From positions 1 to 64,000 of the forward strand of contig NZ_AVCK01000055.1 in the NCBI RefSeq assembly GCF_000747155.1: a stretch of DNA of 64,000 bases, read 5' to 3'. The stretch's first letter is position 1. Each line of letters starts with the position of its first letter. Positions 23,890 through 31,608 of the stretch are shown one piece after another. The translations under genes were made by a program, and so were the position numbers. The DNA is from Arenimonas metalli CF5-1 (GTDB taxonomy: Bacteria > Pseudomonadota > Gammaproteobacteria > Xanthomonadales > Xanthomonadaceae). A model generated the notes under the pieces. That model saw nothing but the letters and a program-made list of their open reading frames with translations. It did no database searches and was not told the DNA's origin.

Positions 23890-24690
23890 TCAGTACGGAT
23901 CGGGGGCGAAGCCGATCGGGAAGGCCTCGGGCTGGCGGTGCGAATGCGGCCAGCGGGCGGGCAGCACGCCGCGGGCGACCAGGGCCTCGGTGCTGTCGTA
24001 CCAGAGCGACAGCACCTGGTTGGGATGCGCGCTCTGGCGTTCGAAGTGCGTCGTCCGGGCGGCATCCCAGCGGCGCTGGCCGTGGCCGGTGCCGAGCTGC
24101 TGGCGCTGCACCGATCCGGCGTAAGCCTCCGCGCGCGCGCTTTCCGCGGCCGCGGCGGGCGCTGCGGCGTCGGCGGTGCCGCCCCGGGCCCGCTCGGCCG
24201 GGGCCGCCTGCGCGATCTCGTCTTCCCAGCGCGGCGGCGGCGGGCGGCGCTCGCGGAAGGCGGCGACGCCGATCACGCCGACGTTGCCGGGACGACCGGT
24301 GCGGGCGGTGTAGCTGTCGCCCAATGCGGTGAACTCGAACTCCGCGACCTGCGAGAGGTCCTTGCGCCAGCCGCGCACTTCCATGCGCTGCCAGGGCCCG
24401 AGGACATAGCCGGCCTGTCCGGCGCCGGCGGTCTCGCCGCTGATGGCGTTCACGCCGTCCACCGAGACCACGGCCAGCACGCGCTCGCCGGTGAGGTTCT
24501 GCAGCACCACGGCGTAGCGGTGGCCGGGACGGCCTTCGATGAACTCGCGGCCGTGGTGCGGGTGGCGGGGCAGGGTTTCGTGGCGGTCCAGGTCCAGCAC
24601 CTGCAGGTCCACGAGGGCCGCGGAACGGGCGGCGGCGGGCAGGCTGGCCAGCGTGGCCAGGGCGAAGAGGGCGGGGATCAGGCGTTTCAT
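23890..24690 (-). CDS. Conserved-looking secreted protein of unknown function
   Basis: A 266-residue protein with a signal peptide (LIPALFALATLASLPAAA). The mature N-terminal half looks folded and conserved: LVDLQVLDLDRHETLPRH, GREFIEGRPGHRYAVVLQN and FTALGDSYTARTGRPGNVGVIGVAAF, suggesting a beta-rich domain. An Ala/Glu-rich linker leads to a C-terminal part containing GTGHGQRRWDAARTTHFER and a Pro/His tail. I do not recognise the family and assign no function. GGAG lies at good distance before the ATG at 24690. It is divergent from trpS, with about 105 bases between the starts, and its stop is ten bases from the REP pair. Confidence 0.75.
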   Translation of the reverse strand: MKRLIPALFALATLASLPAAARSAALVDLQVLDLDRHETLPRHPHHGREFIEGRPGHRYAVVLQNLTGERVLAVVSVDGVNAISGETAGAGQAGYVLGPWQRMEVRGWRKDLSQVAEFEFTALGDSYTARTGRPGNVGVIGVAAFRERRPPPPRWEDEIAQAAPAERARGGTADAAAPAAAAESARAEAYAGSVQRQQLGTGHGQRRWDAARTTHFERQSAHPNQVLSLWYDSTEALVARGVLPARWPHSHRQPEAFPIGFAPDPY

Positions 24691-24762
24691 GGGCGGGCTC
24701 CGGGGTTGGGCGCGCATTTCAACGTTCCGCCGGCACGAACGGGGTTGGCGGCCCGGGCGGGC

Positions 24763-24768
24763 TAAAAT
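24763..24768 (+). promoter_or_regulatory. -10 box (TAAAAT) of trpS
   Basis: GCTAAAATGCC lies 27 bases before the trpS ATG in the gap between divergent genes. No close -35 match is seen, and there is no T-box or leader peptide with Trp codons in the short leader. Confidence 0.5.
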
Positions 24769-24795
24769 GCCGCGGTTCACACAGCAGACGACGAC

Positions 24796-26121
24796 ATGCC
24801 CGCCACCCGCGTCCTCACCGGCATCACCACCTCCGGCACCCCGCACCTGGGCAATTACGCCGGCGCGATCCGCCCCGCGATCGCCGCCAGCCGCCGCCCC
24901 GGCGTGGAGAGCTTCTATTTCCTGGCCGACTACCATGCGCTGATCAAGGTGCAGGACCCGGCGCGCGTGCAGCGCTCGACCCTCGAGATCGCCGCCAGCT
25001 GGCTGGCCTGCGGGCTGGAGCCCGACAAGGTGTGGTTCTACCGCCAGTCCGACATCCCCGAGATCCCGGAGCTGACCTGGCTGCTGACCTGCGTGGCCGG
25101 CAAGGGCCTGCTCAACCGCGCGCACGCCTACAAGGCGGCGGTGGACCGCAACCGCGAGGCGGGCGAGGACGACGATGCCGGCGTCAGCGCGGGCCTGTTC
25201 ATGTACCCGGTGCTGATGGCCGCCGACATCCTGATGTTCAAGGCGCACTCGGTGCCGGTGGGGCGCGACCAGATCCAGCACATCGAGATGGCGCGCGATT
25301 TCGGCGCGCGCTTCAACCATCTGTACGGCGATCACTTCGTGCTGCCGGAAGCGGCGATCGAGGAGAACGTGGCCACGCTGCCCGGCCTCGACGGCCGCAA
25401 GATGAGCAAGAGCTACGACAACACCATCCCGCTGTTCGCGCCGCGCGCCGAGCTGAAGAAGCTGATCTTCTCGATCGTGACCGATTCGCGGGCGCCGGGG
25501 GAGCCGAAGGACACCGAGGGTTCGGCGCTGTTCCAGCTGCACCAGGCGTTCTCGACGCCGGAGCAGTCGCAGGCCTTTGCGAAGGCCTTCGCCGACGGCA
25601 TCGGCTGGGGCGAGGCGAAGCAGGCGCTGTTCGAGCAGATCGACGCCGAAGTCGCGCCCATGCGCGAGAAGTACGAGGCGCTGATGGCCAAGCCGATCGA
25701 GATCGAGGCCATCCTGCGCGAGGGCGCGATCAAGGCGCGCCGGATCGCCACGCCGCTGCTGGCCGAGCTTCGCCACGCCGTGGGCCTGCGCGACCTGCGC
25801 GAGCAGGTCGTGGTGGCGCAGGCCGGCAAGGCCAAGGCGGCCGTGCCGCAGTTCAAGCAGTACCGCGAGACCGACGGGCGATTCCACTTCAAGCTGGTGG
25901 CGGCGGATGGGCGCGAGCTGTTGCTGGGCCTGGGCCATGCCTCGCCGCGCGAGGCCGGGCAGGCCATCGCGCGCCTGAAGGCAGATGCCGGCGCGGGGCT
26001 GCGCGAAGGCGCGGGCCGCGTCGTGCAACTGGGCGAAGACGCCATGGGTGAACTCGCGGAGCACGCGCTGCTGGAAGAAGTGGCCGCCGCGCTGGCGGCA
26101 TTCGCGGAGGAGGGCGCCTGA
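24796..26121 (+). CDS. trpS: Tryptophanyl-tRNA synthetase with C-terminal extension
   Basis: A 441-residue class I synthetase that charges tRNA-Trp. The HIGH-like motif is HLGN (His17, in TSGTPHLGNYAGAI), the KMSKS loop is at residues 202-206, and MYPVLMAADILMFKAHSVPVGRDQ is the tryptophan pocket. Typical TrpS proteins have about 330 residues. The extra 90 residues from about 350 (FKQYRETDGRFHFKLVAADGRELL, then a helical tail) look like a DUF1508/YegP-type strand-rich unit followed by a helix. Similar long TrpS proteins occur in xanthomonads, so this is a lineage trait rather than a sequencing fusion. The stop overlaps the next start by one base. Confidence 0.95.
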   Translation: MPATRVLTGITTSGTPHLGNYAGAIRPAIAASRRPGVESFYFLADYHALIKVQDPARVQRSTLEIAASWLACGLEPDKVWFYRQSDIPEIPELTWLLTCVAGKGLLNRAHAYKAAVDRNREAGEDDDAGVSAGLFMYPVLMAADILMFKAHSVPVGRDQIQHIEMARDFGARFNHLYGDHFVLPEAAIEENVATLPGLDGRKMSKSYDNTIPLFAPRAELKKLIFSIVTDSRAPGEPKDTEGSALFQLHQAFSTPEQSQAFAKAFADGIGWGEAKQALFEQIDAEVAPMREKYEALMAKPIEIEAILREGAIKARRIATPLLAELRHAVGLRDLREQVVVAQAGKAKAAVPQFKQYRETDGRFHFKLVAADGRELLLGLGHASPREAGQAIARLKADAGAGLREGAGRVVQLGEDAMGELAEHALLEEVAAALAAFAEEGA

Positions 26122-26426
26122 TGGCCGACATCGCCGACCTCGCGATCATCCTGTTCCTGCCCTGGTTCGCGATCCTGGGTGCGTTGTACTGGTTCTACCC
26201 GCGCACGCTGGCGCGCACGCCGGCGCGGCGCAACTTCGACCTGGCGATGCTGGCGCTGGCCTTCGTGGCCAGCTTCATCGCCGGGCGCTGGGGTTACGCG
26301 ATCGCCAGCACCAGCATCGAAGCCGGGCCGATCTGGCGCCAGGTGCTGGCCAGCCTGCTCGCCTACAAGGCCTTCCTCGCGGTCATCGCGGTCGCCTGGG
26401 CGTGGCGCGGGATGCGGTTCCGCTAG
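26121..26426 (+). CDS. Small inner-membrane protein
   Basis: A 101-residue protein with three hydrophobic segments: AIILFLPWFAILGALYWFY, DLAMLALAFVASFIAG and ASLLAYKAFLAVIAVAWAW. The loops are Arg-rich and should face the cytoplasm. The family is not recognised with confidence; similar small membrane proteins of unknown function accompany trpS in related bacteria. The start overlaps the trpS stop by one base (TGATG), so it is translated from the same message. No catalytic or metal motif is visible. Confidence 0.72.
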   Translation: MADIADLAIILFLPWFAILGALYWFYPRTLARTPARRNFDLAMLALAFVASFIAGRWGYAIASTSIEAGPIWRQVLASLLAYKAFLAVIAVAWAWRGMRFR

Positions 26427-26483
26427 CGCGTCGCGCGTCCCGGCGTCTTTGCCGCAACCGCGTCCGGGCGCCGGGCCCCCGGC

Positions 26484-26511
26484 TTGCCCGGAAACCGTGG
26501 CGGGGTAGACT
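26484..26511 (+). promoter_or_regulatory. Promoter of the first GAF-GGDEF gene
   Basis: TTGCCC (26484-26489) and TAGACT (26506-26511) with a 16-base spacer lie 29 bases before the ATG. The elements are similar to those of the entericidin-like gene. Confidence 0.6.
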
Positions 26512-26540
26512 GCAGGCCTCTGGTCCGCGAGGCTCAGCGC

Positions 26541-27656
26541 ATGCACCACGCCGGCGAGCTCGAACCGACTCCTTCCCCGGCGTGGCCGCTGCCCGGGTCG
26601 GGTGAACCCGACCGGATGGCGGCGTTGCAGCGCTTTCGCGTGCTCGACACCGTGCCCGAGGAAGCCTACGACGACCTGGTGCTGCTGGCGGCCGCGATCT
26701 GCGACACGCCGATCGCGCTCGTGAGCCTGGTGGACGGTGACCGGCAGTGGTTCAAGGCGCGCCTGGGCCTGACGGCGCCACAGACGCCGCGCAGCATTTC
26801 CTTCTGCGACCACGCCATCCGCCGGCCGTCGGAACTGATGGTGGTCCGGGACGCCACGCGCGACGACCGCTTCGCCGACAACCCGCTGGTGACCGGCGCG
26901 CCCGGCATCCGCTTCTACGCCGGCGCCCCGCTGGTGACCGGCGATGGCCATGCCCTGGGCACGATCTGCGTCATCGACGCCGTGCCGCGCGAGCTGGGCG
27001 AGCGGGCGGCGGCGGCGCTGTCCGCCCTGTCCAGGCAGGTCATGCGGCTGTTCGAGGCGCGCGAGCGCAACCTCGAGCTGCAGCGCCTGGTGGCGGAGCG
27101 CGAACTGATGGCTCGCGGCATGGTCGACTACCAGCGCCAGCTGGAGGTCGAGAACGCCGAGCTGGCGGTGGAGGCGAGCCGCGATGCCCTCACCGGCCTG
27201 CTCAACCGCAGCGGCCTGGAGAAGCTTCGCGGCGAGGCCCTGTCGGCGAAGTGGCTGACCAGCGGCGTCTACGCGGTGGCCGTGCTGGACGTGGACCACT
27301 TCAAGCGGATCAACGACAACCACGGCCACGCCGCCGGCGACCTGGCCATCCGGGCGGTGGCGGCCGAGATCCGCCGCAACATCCGCGGCGGCGACATCGC
27401 CGTGCGCTACGGTGGCGAGGAGTTCCTGCTGCTGATGCCCGGCACGCCGATGGCCGGTGCGATGACCGTGGTCGAACGCATCCGGCGCTCGGTGCAGGCC
27501 CGCACGGACATGGCGGCGCCGATGACGCTCTCCGGTGGACTGGCCTGCGGCGTGGCCGGCCGCGACGACCCCGAGGCGGTGTTCCGCGAGGCCGACCAGG
27601 CCCTGTACCGCGCGAAGCGAGGTGGCCGCAATCGGATCGTGGCCGCGGAAGACTGA
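26541..27656 (+). CDS. GAF-GGDEF diguanylate cyclase (copy 1)
   Basis: A 371-residue cytosolic protein. The GAF domain (about 25-170) begins LQRFRVLDTVPEEAYDDLV and includes RSISFCDHAI and LRFYAGAP-like IRFYAGAPL, the pattern seen in many stand-alone sensor cyclases. A short coiled coil leads to a GGDEF domain with LTGLLNRSGLEKL, DVDHFKRINDNHGH and the active-site GGEEF at 291-295. RGGD at 282-285, five residues upstream, is a product-inhibition I-site. It should therefore make c-di-GMP with feedback control. The GAF ligand is unknown. The ATG at 26541 has GAGG nine bases upstream. A paralogue follows 85 bases later. Confidence 0.93.
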   Translation: MHHAGELEPTPSPAWPLPGSGEPDRMAALQRFRVLDTVPEEAYDDLVLLAAAICDTPIALVSLVDGDRQWFKARLGLTAPQTPRSISFCDHAIRRPSELMVVRDATRDDRFADNPLVTGAPGIRFYAGAPLVTGDGHALGTICVIDAVPRELGERAAAALSALSRQVMRLFEARERNLELQRLVAERELMARGMVDYQRQLEVENAELAVEASRDALTGLLNRSGLEKLRGEALSAKWLTSGVYAVAVLDVDHFKRINDNHGHAAGDLAIRAVAAEIRRNIRGGDIAVRYGGEEFLLLMPGTPMAGAMTVVERIRRSVQARTDMAAPMTLSGGLACGVAGRDDPEAVFREADQALYRAKRGGRNRIVAAED

Positions 27657-27686
27657 ACGCCAGCGGCCGCTCGGCCGCCCGGTGCC

Positions 27687-27714
27687 TTGTATTGCAGGGG
27701 GCGTTTCCTAAACT
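27687..27714 (+). promoter_or_regulatory. Promoter of the second GAF-GGDEF gene
   Basis: TTGTAT (27687-27692) and TAAACT (27709-27714), spacer 16 bases, lie in the gap between the tandem cyclase genes. This allows the second copy to be transcribed on its own. Confidence 0.55.
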
Positions 27715-27741
27715 GGCCGGAATTCCCCGGAGGCTGCCCTG

Positions 27742-28833
27742 ATGGATTCGAGCACCACGTGCCCTCCACCGTTACCCGAGGCCGACGAGCAGGCCCGGCT
27801 GGCGGCGCTGCGCCGGTATCGCATCCTCGACAGCCTGCCCGAGCAGGCCTATGACGACATCGTCGCGCTGGCGCGCGAAGTCTGCGGCACCCCGCAGGCG
27901 GTGATGACCTTCGTCGACGAGGAGCGGCAGTGGTTCAAGGCCGCCGAGGGCATCGAAGGCGAGGAGACCGAGCGCAGCATCGCGTTCTGCGACATCGCGA
28001 TCCGGCGTCCGGACGCGGTGACGGTGGTGGAGGACGCCTCCGTGCACCCTGTCTTCAGGAATTATCCGCAGGTCACCGGGCCCGACCACCTGCGCTTCTA
28101 CGCCGGTGCACCGATGGTCGCGCCGGGCGGGCACGCGCTGGGCACGGTCTGCGTGGTGGACGTGGAGCCGCGCACGCTGTCGCCGGAACAGGAACATGCC
28201 CTGCGCGCGCTCGCGCGCCTGGCCGTGCAGCTGCTGGAGCTGCGCCGCGGCCACCTCGACAGCCAGCGCCAGCTGGCCGAGCGCGAGCTGTTCACCCGCG
28301 ACCTGCTGCGCTACCAGCGCCAGCTCGAGGCCGAGAACAGCGAGCTGGCCACCGAAGCCAGCACCGACGCGCTCACCGGCCTGCTCAACCGCACCGGGCT
28401 GGAGAAGGTCCGCCAGGAGGTCGAGACGCAGGCGCGGAATGCGCCCTACGTGGTGGCGGTGCTGGACATCGACTACTTCAAGCGCATCAACGACACCCTG
28501 GGCCACGCGGCCGGCGACGAAGTGCTGCGCATCGTCGGCGAGGAAATCGCCAAGGGCGTGCGCGGCGGCGACATCGCCGCGCGCTACGGCGGCGAGGAGT
28601 TCCTGGTGATCATGCCCGGCACGCCGCTGGCCGGCGCCCGCACCGTGGTCGAGCGCATCCGGCGCGACATCGCCGCGCGCCCGGACCTGCCGATGCCGGT
28701 GACGGTCTCGGCGGGCATCGCCATGGGCCTGGCGGGGCGCGACGCACCCGAGGTTTTGTTCCAGCAGGCCGACCAGGCGCTCTATCGCGCCAAGCGCCGC
28801 GGCCGCGACCGCGTCGAAGCCGCCGAAGACTAG
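27742..28833 (+). CDS. GAF-GGDEF diguanylate cyclase (copy 2)
   Basis: A 363-residue paralogue of the preceding gene, collinear over its whole length: GAF (LRRYRILDSLPEQAYDDIVAL, RSIAFCDIAI, HLRFYAGAPM), a coiled-coil linker, and GGDEF with LTGLLNRTGLEKV, DIDYFKRINDTLGH, the I-site RGGD at 274-277 and GGEEF at 283-287. Both active and inhibitory sites are intact. The GAF halves differ more than the GGDEF halves, which suggests an old tandem duplication with different inputs. A separate promoter precedes it and a hairpin follows four bases after the stop. Confidence 0.93.
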   Translation: MDSSTTCPPPLPEADEQARLAALRRYRILDSLPEQAYDDIVALAREVCGTPQAVMTFVDEERQWFKAAEGIEGEETERSIAFCDIAIRRPDAVTVVEDASVHPVFRNYPQVTGPDHLRFYAGAPMVAPGGHALGTVCVVDVEPRTLSPEQEHALRALARLAVQLLELRRGHLDSQRQLAERELFTRDLLRYQRQLEAENSELATEASTDALTGLLNRTGLEKVRQEVETQARNAPYVVAVLDIDYFKRINDTLGHAAGDEVLRIVGEEIAKGVRGGDIAARYGGEEFLVIMPGTPLAGARTVVERIRRDIAARPDLPMPVTVSAGIAMGLAGRDAPEVLFQQADQALYRAKRRGRDRVEAAED

Positions 28834-28837
28834 GCGC

Positions 28838-28862
28838 GGGGTCAGGTTCCGAACCTGACCCC
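28838..28862. terminator. Bidirectional hairpin between converging genes
   Basis: A perfect 12-base inverted repeat (GGGGTCAGGTTC and its complement, one-base centre) between the cyclase gene stop at 28833 and the VOC gene stop at 28869. The T-run is poor (GTTGTTT). The GGGGTCAG edge is shared with the palindrome at 46833, so it may belong to a repeat family. Confidence 0.65.
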
Positions 28863-28868
28863 GTTGTT

Positions 28869-29258
28869 TCAGGGGTGGCGGTCGGCGTTCGCGGCCGTCA
28901 GCGGCTCGCGCGCCTTGACCACGCAGAAGCGCTGGCCGGTGGGCGCCTGCATCACCACCCAGCGGCGATGGCGCGGCCGCGAGGCTTCGGTGGCGCCGAG
29001 CGCGATCAGGCGGGCGACCTCGGCCTCGAGGTCATCGGTCTCGATGTCCAGGTGCACGCGCGAGGGGTGGTCCACCTTCTGGACTTCGATGTGCAGGCCG
29101 TGGCGGCTGCCGTCCAGGCGCGCGTACTTGTCTTCGCCACCCTCGTCGGGATCCAGCACCGGCAGGCCCAGGGCGCGGCTCCAGAACCGCGCGGCCTTCC
29201 CCAGCGAGCCGCCCTCGCAGTCGATGATGAAGCCTGCGAGGCGGCTGTGGTGGGGCAC
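28869..29258 (-). CDS. VOC family (glyoxalase/bleomycin-resistance fold) protein
   Basis: A 129-residue protein with two beta-alpha-beta-beta-beta units. The first starts at LAGFIIDCEGGSLGKAARFWSRALGLPVLD, with HGLHIEVQKVDHPSRVHLDIETDDLEAEVARLIALGAT as the centre and WVVMQAPTGQRFCVV as the last strand. It resembles the Glyoxalase_6 type. The metal-binding residues of glyoxalase I are not clearly placed, so the activity is unknown. Translation starts at GTG 29258, one base after the E2 stop, so it is the last gene of the 2-oxoacid dehydrogenase operon. Confidence 0.8.
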   Translation of the reverse strand: MPHHSRLAGFIIDCEGGSLGKAARFWSRALGLPVLDPDEGGEDKYARLDGSRHGLHIEVQKVDHPSRVHLDIETDDLEAEVARLIALGATEASRPRHRRWVVMQAPTGQRFCVVKAREPLTAANADRHP

Positions 29259-29259
29259 G

Positions 29260-30618
29260 TCAGTTCGGGCGCTGGAGGTCGTCGAGGAGGGCGCGCAGGA
29301 AGCGGGCCGCCTCGCCGCCGGTGCAGGCGCGGTGGTCGAAGGTGAGCGAGATCGGCATCGTGCGGTGGGTCTCCAGCCCGCCCAGCACCGGCACCACCGC
29401 GTGGTAGAGGCGGCCGGCGCCGACGATGCAGACGCAGGGCGGCACCACCACCGGCGTGGCGTACTTGCCGGCGAAGACGCCGAAGTTCGACAGCATCAGG
29501 GTGTAGTCGCGCAGGTCTTCCGGCGGCAGGCTGCGGGTGCGCACGCCGTCGCGGATGCGGTTGAGCTCGCCGCGGATCTGCCAGGCGTCGAGCCTCTCGG
29601 CTCCGCGCAGGTTGGCCACGAACAGGCCGTCGGGCGAATCGATGGCGATGCCCACGTCCACGCGCGAGTGGCGGCGCAGCGTGCCTTCCTTCGCGTTGAA
29701 CCAGGAGTTGAGCGCGGGCACGGCCTGCGCGGCCACGCCCAGCGCGCGGATCAGGCGCGCCATGATGTCCTCGCCCGGGGCCCAGGCGTGGATGTCGGCG
29801 TCGTCCATCAGCGAGGTCGGCACCACTTCGGCGTGCGCCTGCGACATGGTGCGGATCATGTTGCGCTTCACGCCGCGGACCGGATCATCCACGTCGAGCT
29901 TCGCATCGCTGTCTGTAGGAGGGGCTTTAGCCCCGAAGCTCTTCGCCGGGGGTTGCGGGCGCTCGGCGAGAGGCTTCGGGCCTGAAGGCCCTCCTACAGG
30001 TGTCGGGCGCGGGGCGGAGGCCACGGGATTGGCCGCGGCGCGCTTCACATCCGCCAGCGTCACGTCGCCGTTGGCGCCCGTGGCCGTCACGCGGGCCAGG
30101 TCGACCTTGAGCTTCTTCGCCAGCGCGCGCACGGCCGGCATCGCCTTGACGCCGCCGACGGCGATGGCCTGCTCGCTGCGCACGGCGTTGGAGCTTTCCA
30201 TCGCGCCGACCACGGTGCCCGCGTCGGCCTCGTCCTCCCCTGTAGGAGGGACTTCAGTCCCGAAGCTTTCCGCGGGTGAAGCGTTCGGGACTGAAGTCCC
30301 TCCTACAGCCGCGGCGGGCTTGTGGCCGTGCGAATGGCCGGTGTCCTGGGCGTCGGCGCGCTGCGGCAGCGACGGGTCGATCTCGACTTCCACCAGCCAG
30401 TGGCCGGTCTCGATCACGTCGCCGGCGCCGCCGGCCAGGCGCAGTACCTTGCCGGAGTACGGCGACGGCACTTCCACCACCGCCTTCGCGGTTTCCATCG
30501 ACACCAGCGGTTCGTCGAGCTTCACGACGTCGCCGACCTTGACCAGCCACTCGACGATCTCGGCGTCGGGCAGGCCCTCGCCCAGGTCGGGCAGCAGGAA
30601 CAGTTTCTTCTCGCTCAT
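29260..30618 (-). CDS. 2-oxoacid dehydrogenase E2 (dihydrolipoamide acyltransferase) with REP-encoded linkers
   Basis: A 452-residue E2 subunit. An N-terminal lipoyl domain carries the lipoylated Lys45 in VSMETAKAVVEV. An E3/E1-binding domain spans about 152-193 (AMPAVRALAKKLKVDLARVTATG), and the catalytic domain is C-terminal with SLTFDHRACTGGEAARFL. The DHRxxxG box has Thr where many E2s have Asp; I recall the same in the branched-chain-type E2s of related bacteria. Both linkers are made of translated REP pairs: residues 104-127 from the copy at 30240 and 207-236 from the copy at 29913. E1beta ends nine bases upstream. No E3 gene is present. Substrate class (branched-chain versus pyruvate) is inferred as branched-chain. 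Confidence 0.9.
   Translation of the reverse strand: MSEKKLFLLPDLGEGLPDAEIVEWLVKVGDVVKLDEPLVSMETAKAVVEVPSPYSGKVLRLAGGAGDVIETGHWLVEVEIDPSLPQRADAQDTGHSHGHKPAAAVGGTSVPNASPAESFGTEVPPTGEDEADAGTVVGAMESSNAVRSEQAIAVGGVKAMPAVRALAKKLKVDLARVTATGANGDVTLADVKRAAANPVASAPRPTPVGGPSGPKPLAERPQPPAKSFGAKAPPTDSDAKLDVDDPVRGVKRNMIRTMSQAHAEVVPTSLMDDADIHAWAPGEDIMARLIRALGVAAQAVPALNSWFNAKEGTLRRHSRVDVGIAIDSPDGLFVANLRGAERLDAWQIRGELNRIRDGVRTRSLPPEDLRDYTLMLSNFGVFAGKYATPVVVPPCVCIVGAGRLYHAVVPVLGGLETHRTMPISLTFDHRACTGGEAARFLRALLDDLQRPN
29913..29999. repeat. REP pair inside the E2 gene (second linker)
   Basis: Two inverted REP units with different inner palindromes (GGGGCTTTAGCCCC on the left, GGGCCTTCAGGCCC on the right), both with the TGTAGGAGGG head at the outer edge. 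The spacer is about 30 bases. Read on the minus strand in the E2 frame it encodes a Pro/Gly/Ala-rich segment beginning VGGPSGPK, between the E3-binding and catalytic domains. Confidence 0.9.
30240..30307. repeat. REP pair inside the E2 gene (first linker)
   Basis: An inverted repeat with arms of about 25 bases, head CTGTAGGAGGG and inner palindrome GGGACTTCAGTCCC, and a 16-18-base spacer. In the E2 frame it encodes VGGTSVPN...SFGTEVPPT, between the lipoyl and E3-binding domains. The reading frame is kept through the repeat. Confidence 0.92.
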
Positions 30619-30627
30619 GGAATGTCC

Positions 30628-31608
30628 TCAGCCGGCCGCGGCGACGCGCTGGGCGGCGGCGACGATCTTGTCCACGCTGGGCAGGTACTTCATCTCCAGG
30701 CGGAACAGGGGAATGTGGGTGTCGTAGCCGGTGACGCGCTCGACCGGGGCGACCAGGTCGAACATCGACTCCTCCGACAAGCGCGCGGCGATTTCGGCGC
30801 CGAAGCCCGCGGTCTTCGCGGCCTCATGCACGATCACGCAGCGGCCGGTCTTGGCCACCGACTCCTTGATGGTGTCGAAGTCGAGCGGCGTCAGCGTGGC
30901 CACGTCGATGACCTCGGCGCTGATGCCCTGCTCGGCCAGCTTGTCGGCGGCCTCCAGCGTCTCCTTCACCTGCGCGCCCCAGGTGACCAGGGTGACGTCG
31001 CTGCCGTCGCGCAGCACGAAGCACACGTCCAGCGGCAGCGCCTCGCCGTCGTCGGGCACTTCTTCCTTGTACTGGCGGTAGATGCGCTTGGGCTCGAAGA
31101 AGATCACCGGGTCCGGGTCGCGGATCGCGGCCAGCAGCAGGCCGTAGGCGCGCTGCGGCGAGGACGGCATCACCACGCGCAGGCCCGGCACGTTGGTGAA
31201 GATCGACTCGTTGGCTTCGGAATGATGCTCGGGCGCGCGGATGCCACCGCCCCAGGGCACGCGCAGCACCATCGGGCAGGTCAGGCGGCCGCGGGTGCGG
31301 TAGCGGAAGCGGGCGGCGTGGCAGACGATGTGGTCCACCATCGGGTACATGAAGCCGTCGAACTGCGCCTCGGCCACCGGCTTGAAGCCCTGCGAGGCCA
31401 GGCCGACGGTGAGGCCGGCGATGGTGGTCTCGTCCAGCGGCGTGTCGAGCACGCGCTCGCTGCCGAAGGTCTGCTGCAGGCCGGCGGTGGCGCGGAATAC
31501 GCCGCCGTTCACGCCCACGTCCTCGCCCAGCACCACGACCGTGTCGTCGTGCTTCATCTCCCAGGCCAGCGCCTGGGTGATCGCCTCGATCAGGGTGATG
31601 GCGGCCAT
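30628..31608 (-). CDS. 2-oxoacid dehydrogenase E1 beta subunit
   Basis: A 326-residue E1beta, the ThDP pyrimidine-binding half of the alpha2beta2 decarboxylase. The start MAAITLIEAITQALAWEM leads to the conserved VVLGEDVGVNGGVFRATAGLQ with the ThDP-activating Glu. Next come GFKPVAEAQFDGFMYPMVDHIVCHAARFRYR, HHSEANESIFTNVPGLRVVMPSSP and the C-terminal VIDVATLTPLDFDTI. The pattern fits branched-chain or pyruvate E1beta. The ATG at 31608 overlaps the E1alpha stop (TGATG); an in-frame GTG-type start five codons earlier is not needed. Branched-chain complexes supply iso-branched acyl-CoA primers for the iso-fatty acids common in this family. Confidence 0.93.
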   Translation of the reverse strand: MAAITLIEAITQALAWEMKHDDTVVVLGEDVGVNGGVFRATAGLQQTFGSERVLDTPLDETTIAGLTVGLASQGFKPVAEAQFDGFMYPMVDHIVCHAARFRYRTRGRLTCPMVLRVPWGGGIRAPEHHSEANESIFTNVPGLRVVMPSSPQRAYGLLLAAIRDPDPVIFFEPKRIYRQYKEEVPDDGEALPLDVCFVLRDGSDVTLVTWGAQVKETLEAADKLAEQGISAEVIDVATLTPLDFDTIKESVAKTGRCVIVHEAAKTAGFGAEIAARLSEESMFDLVAPVERVTGYDTHIPLFRLEMKYLPSVDKIVAAAQRVAAAG

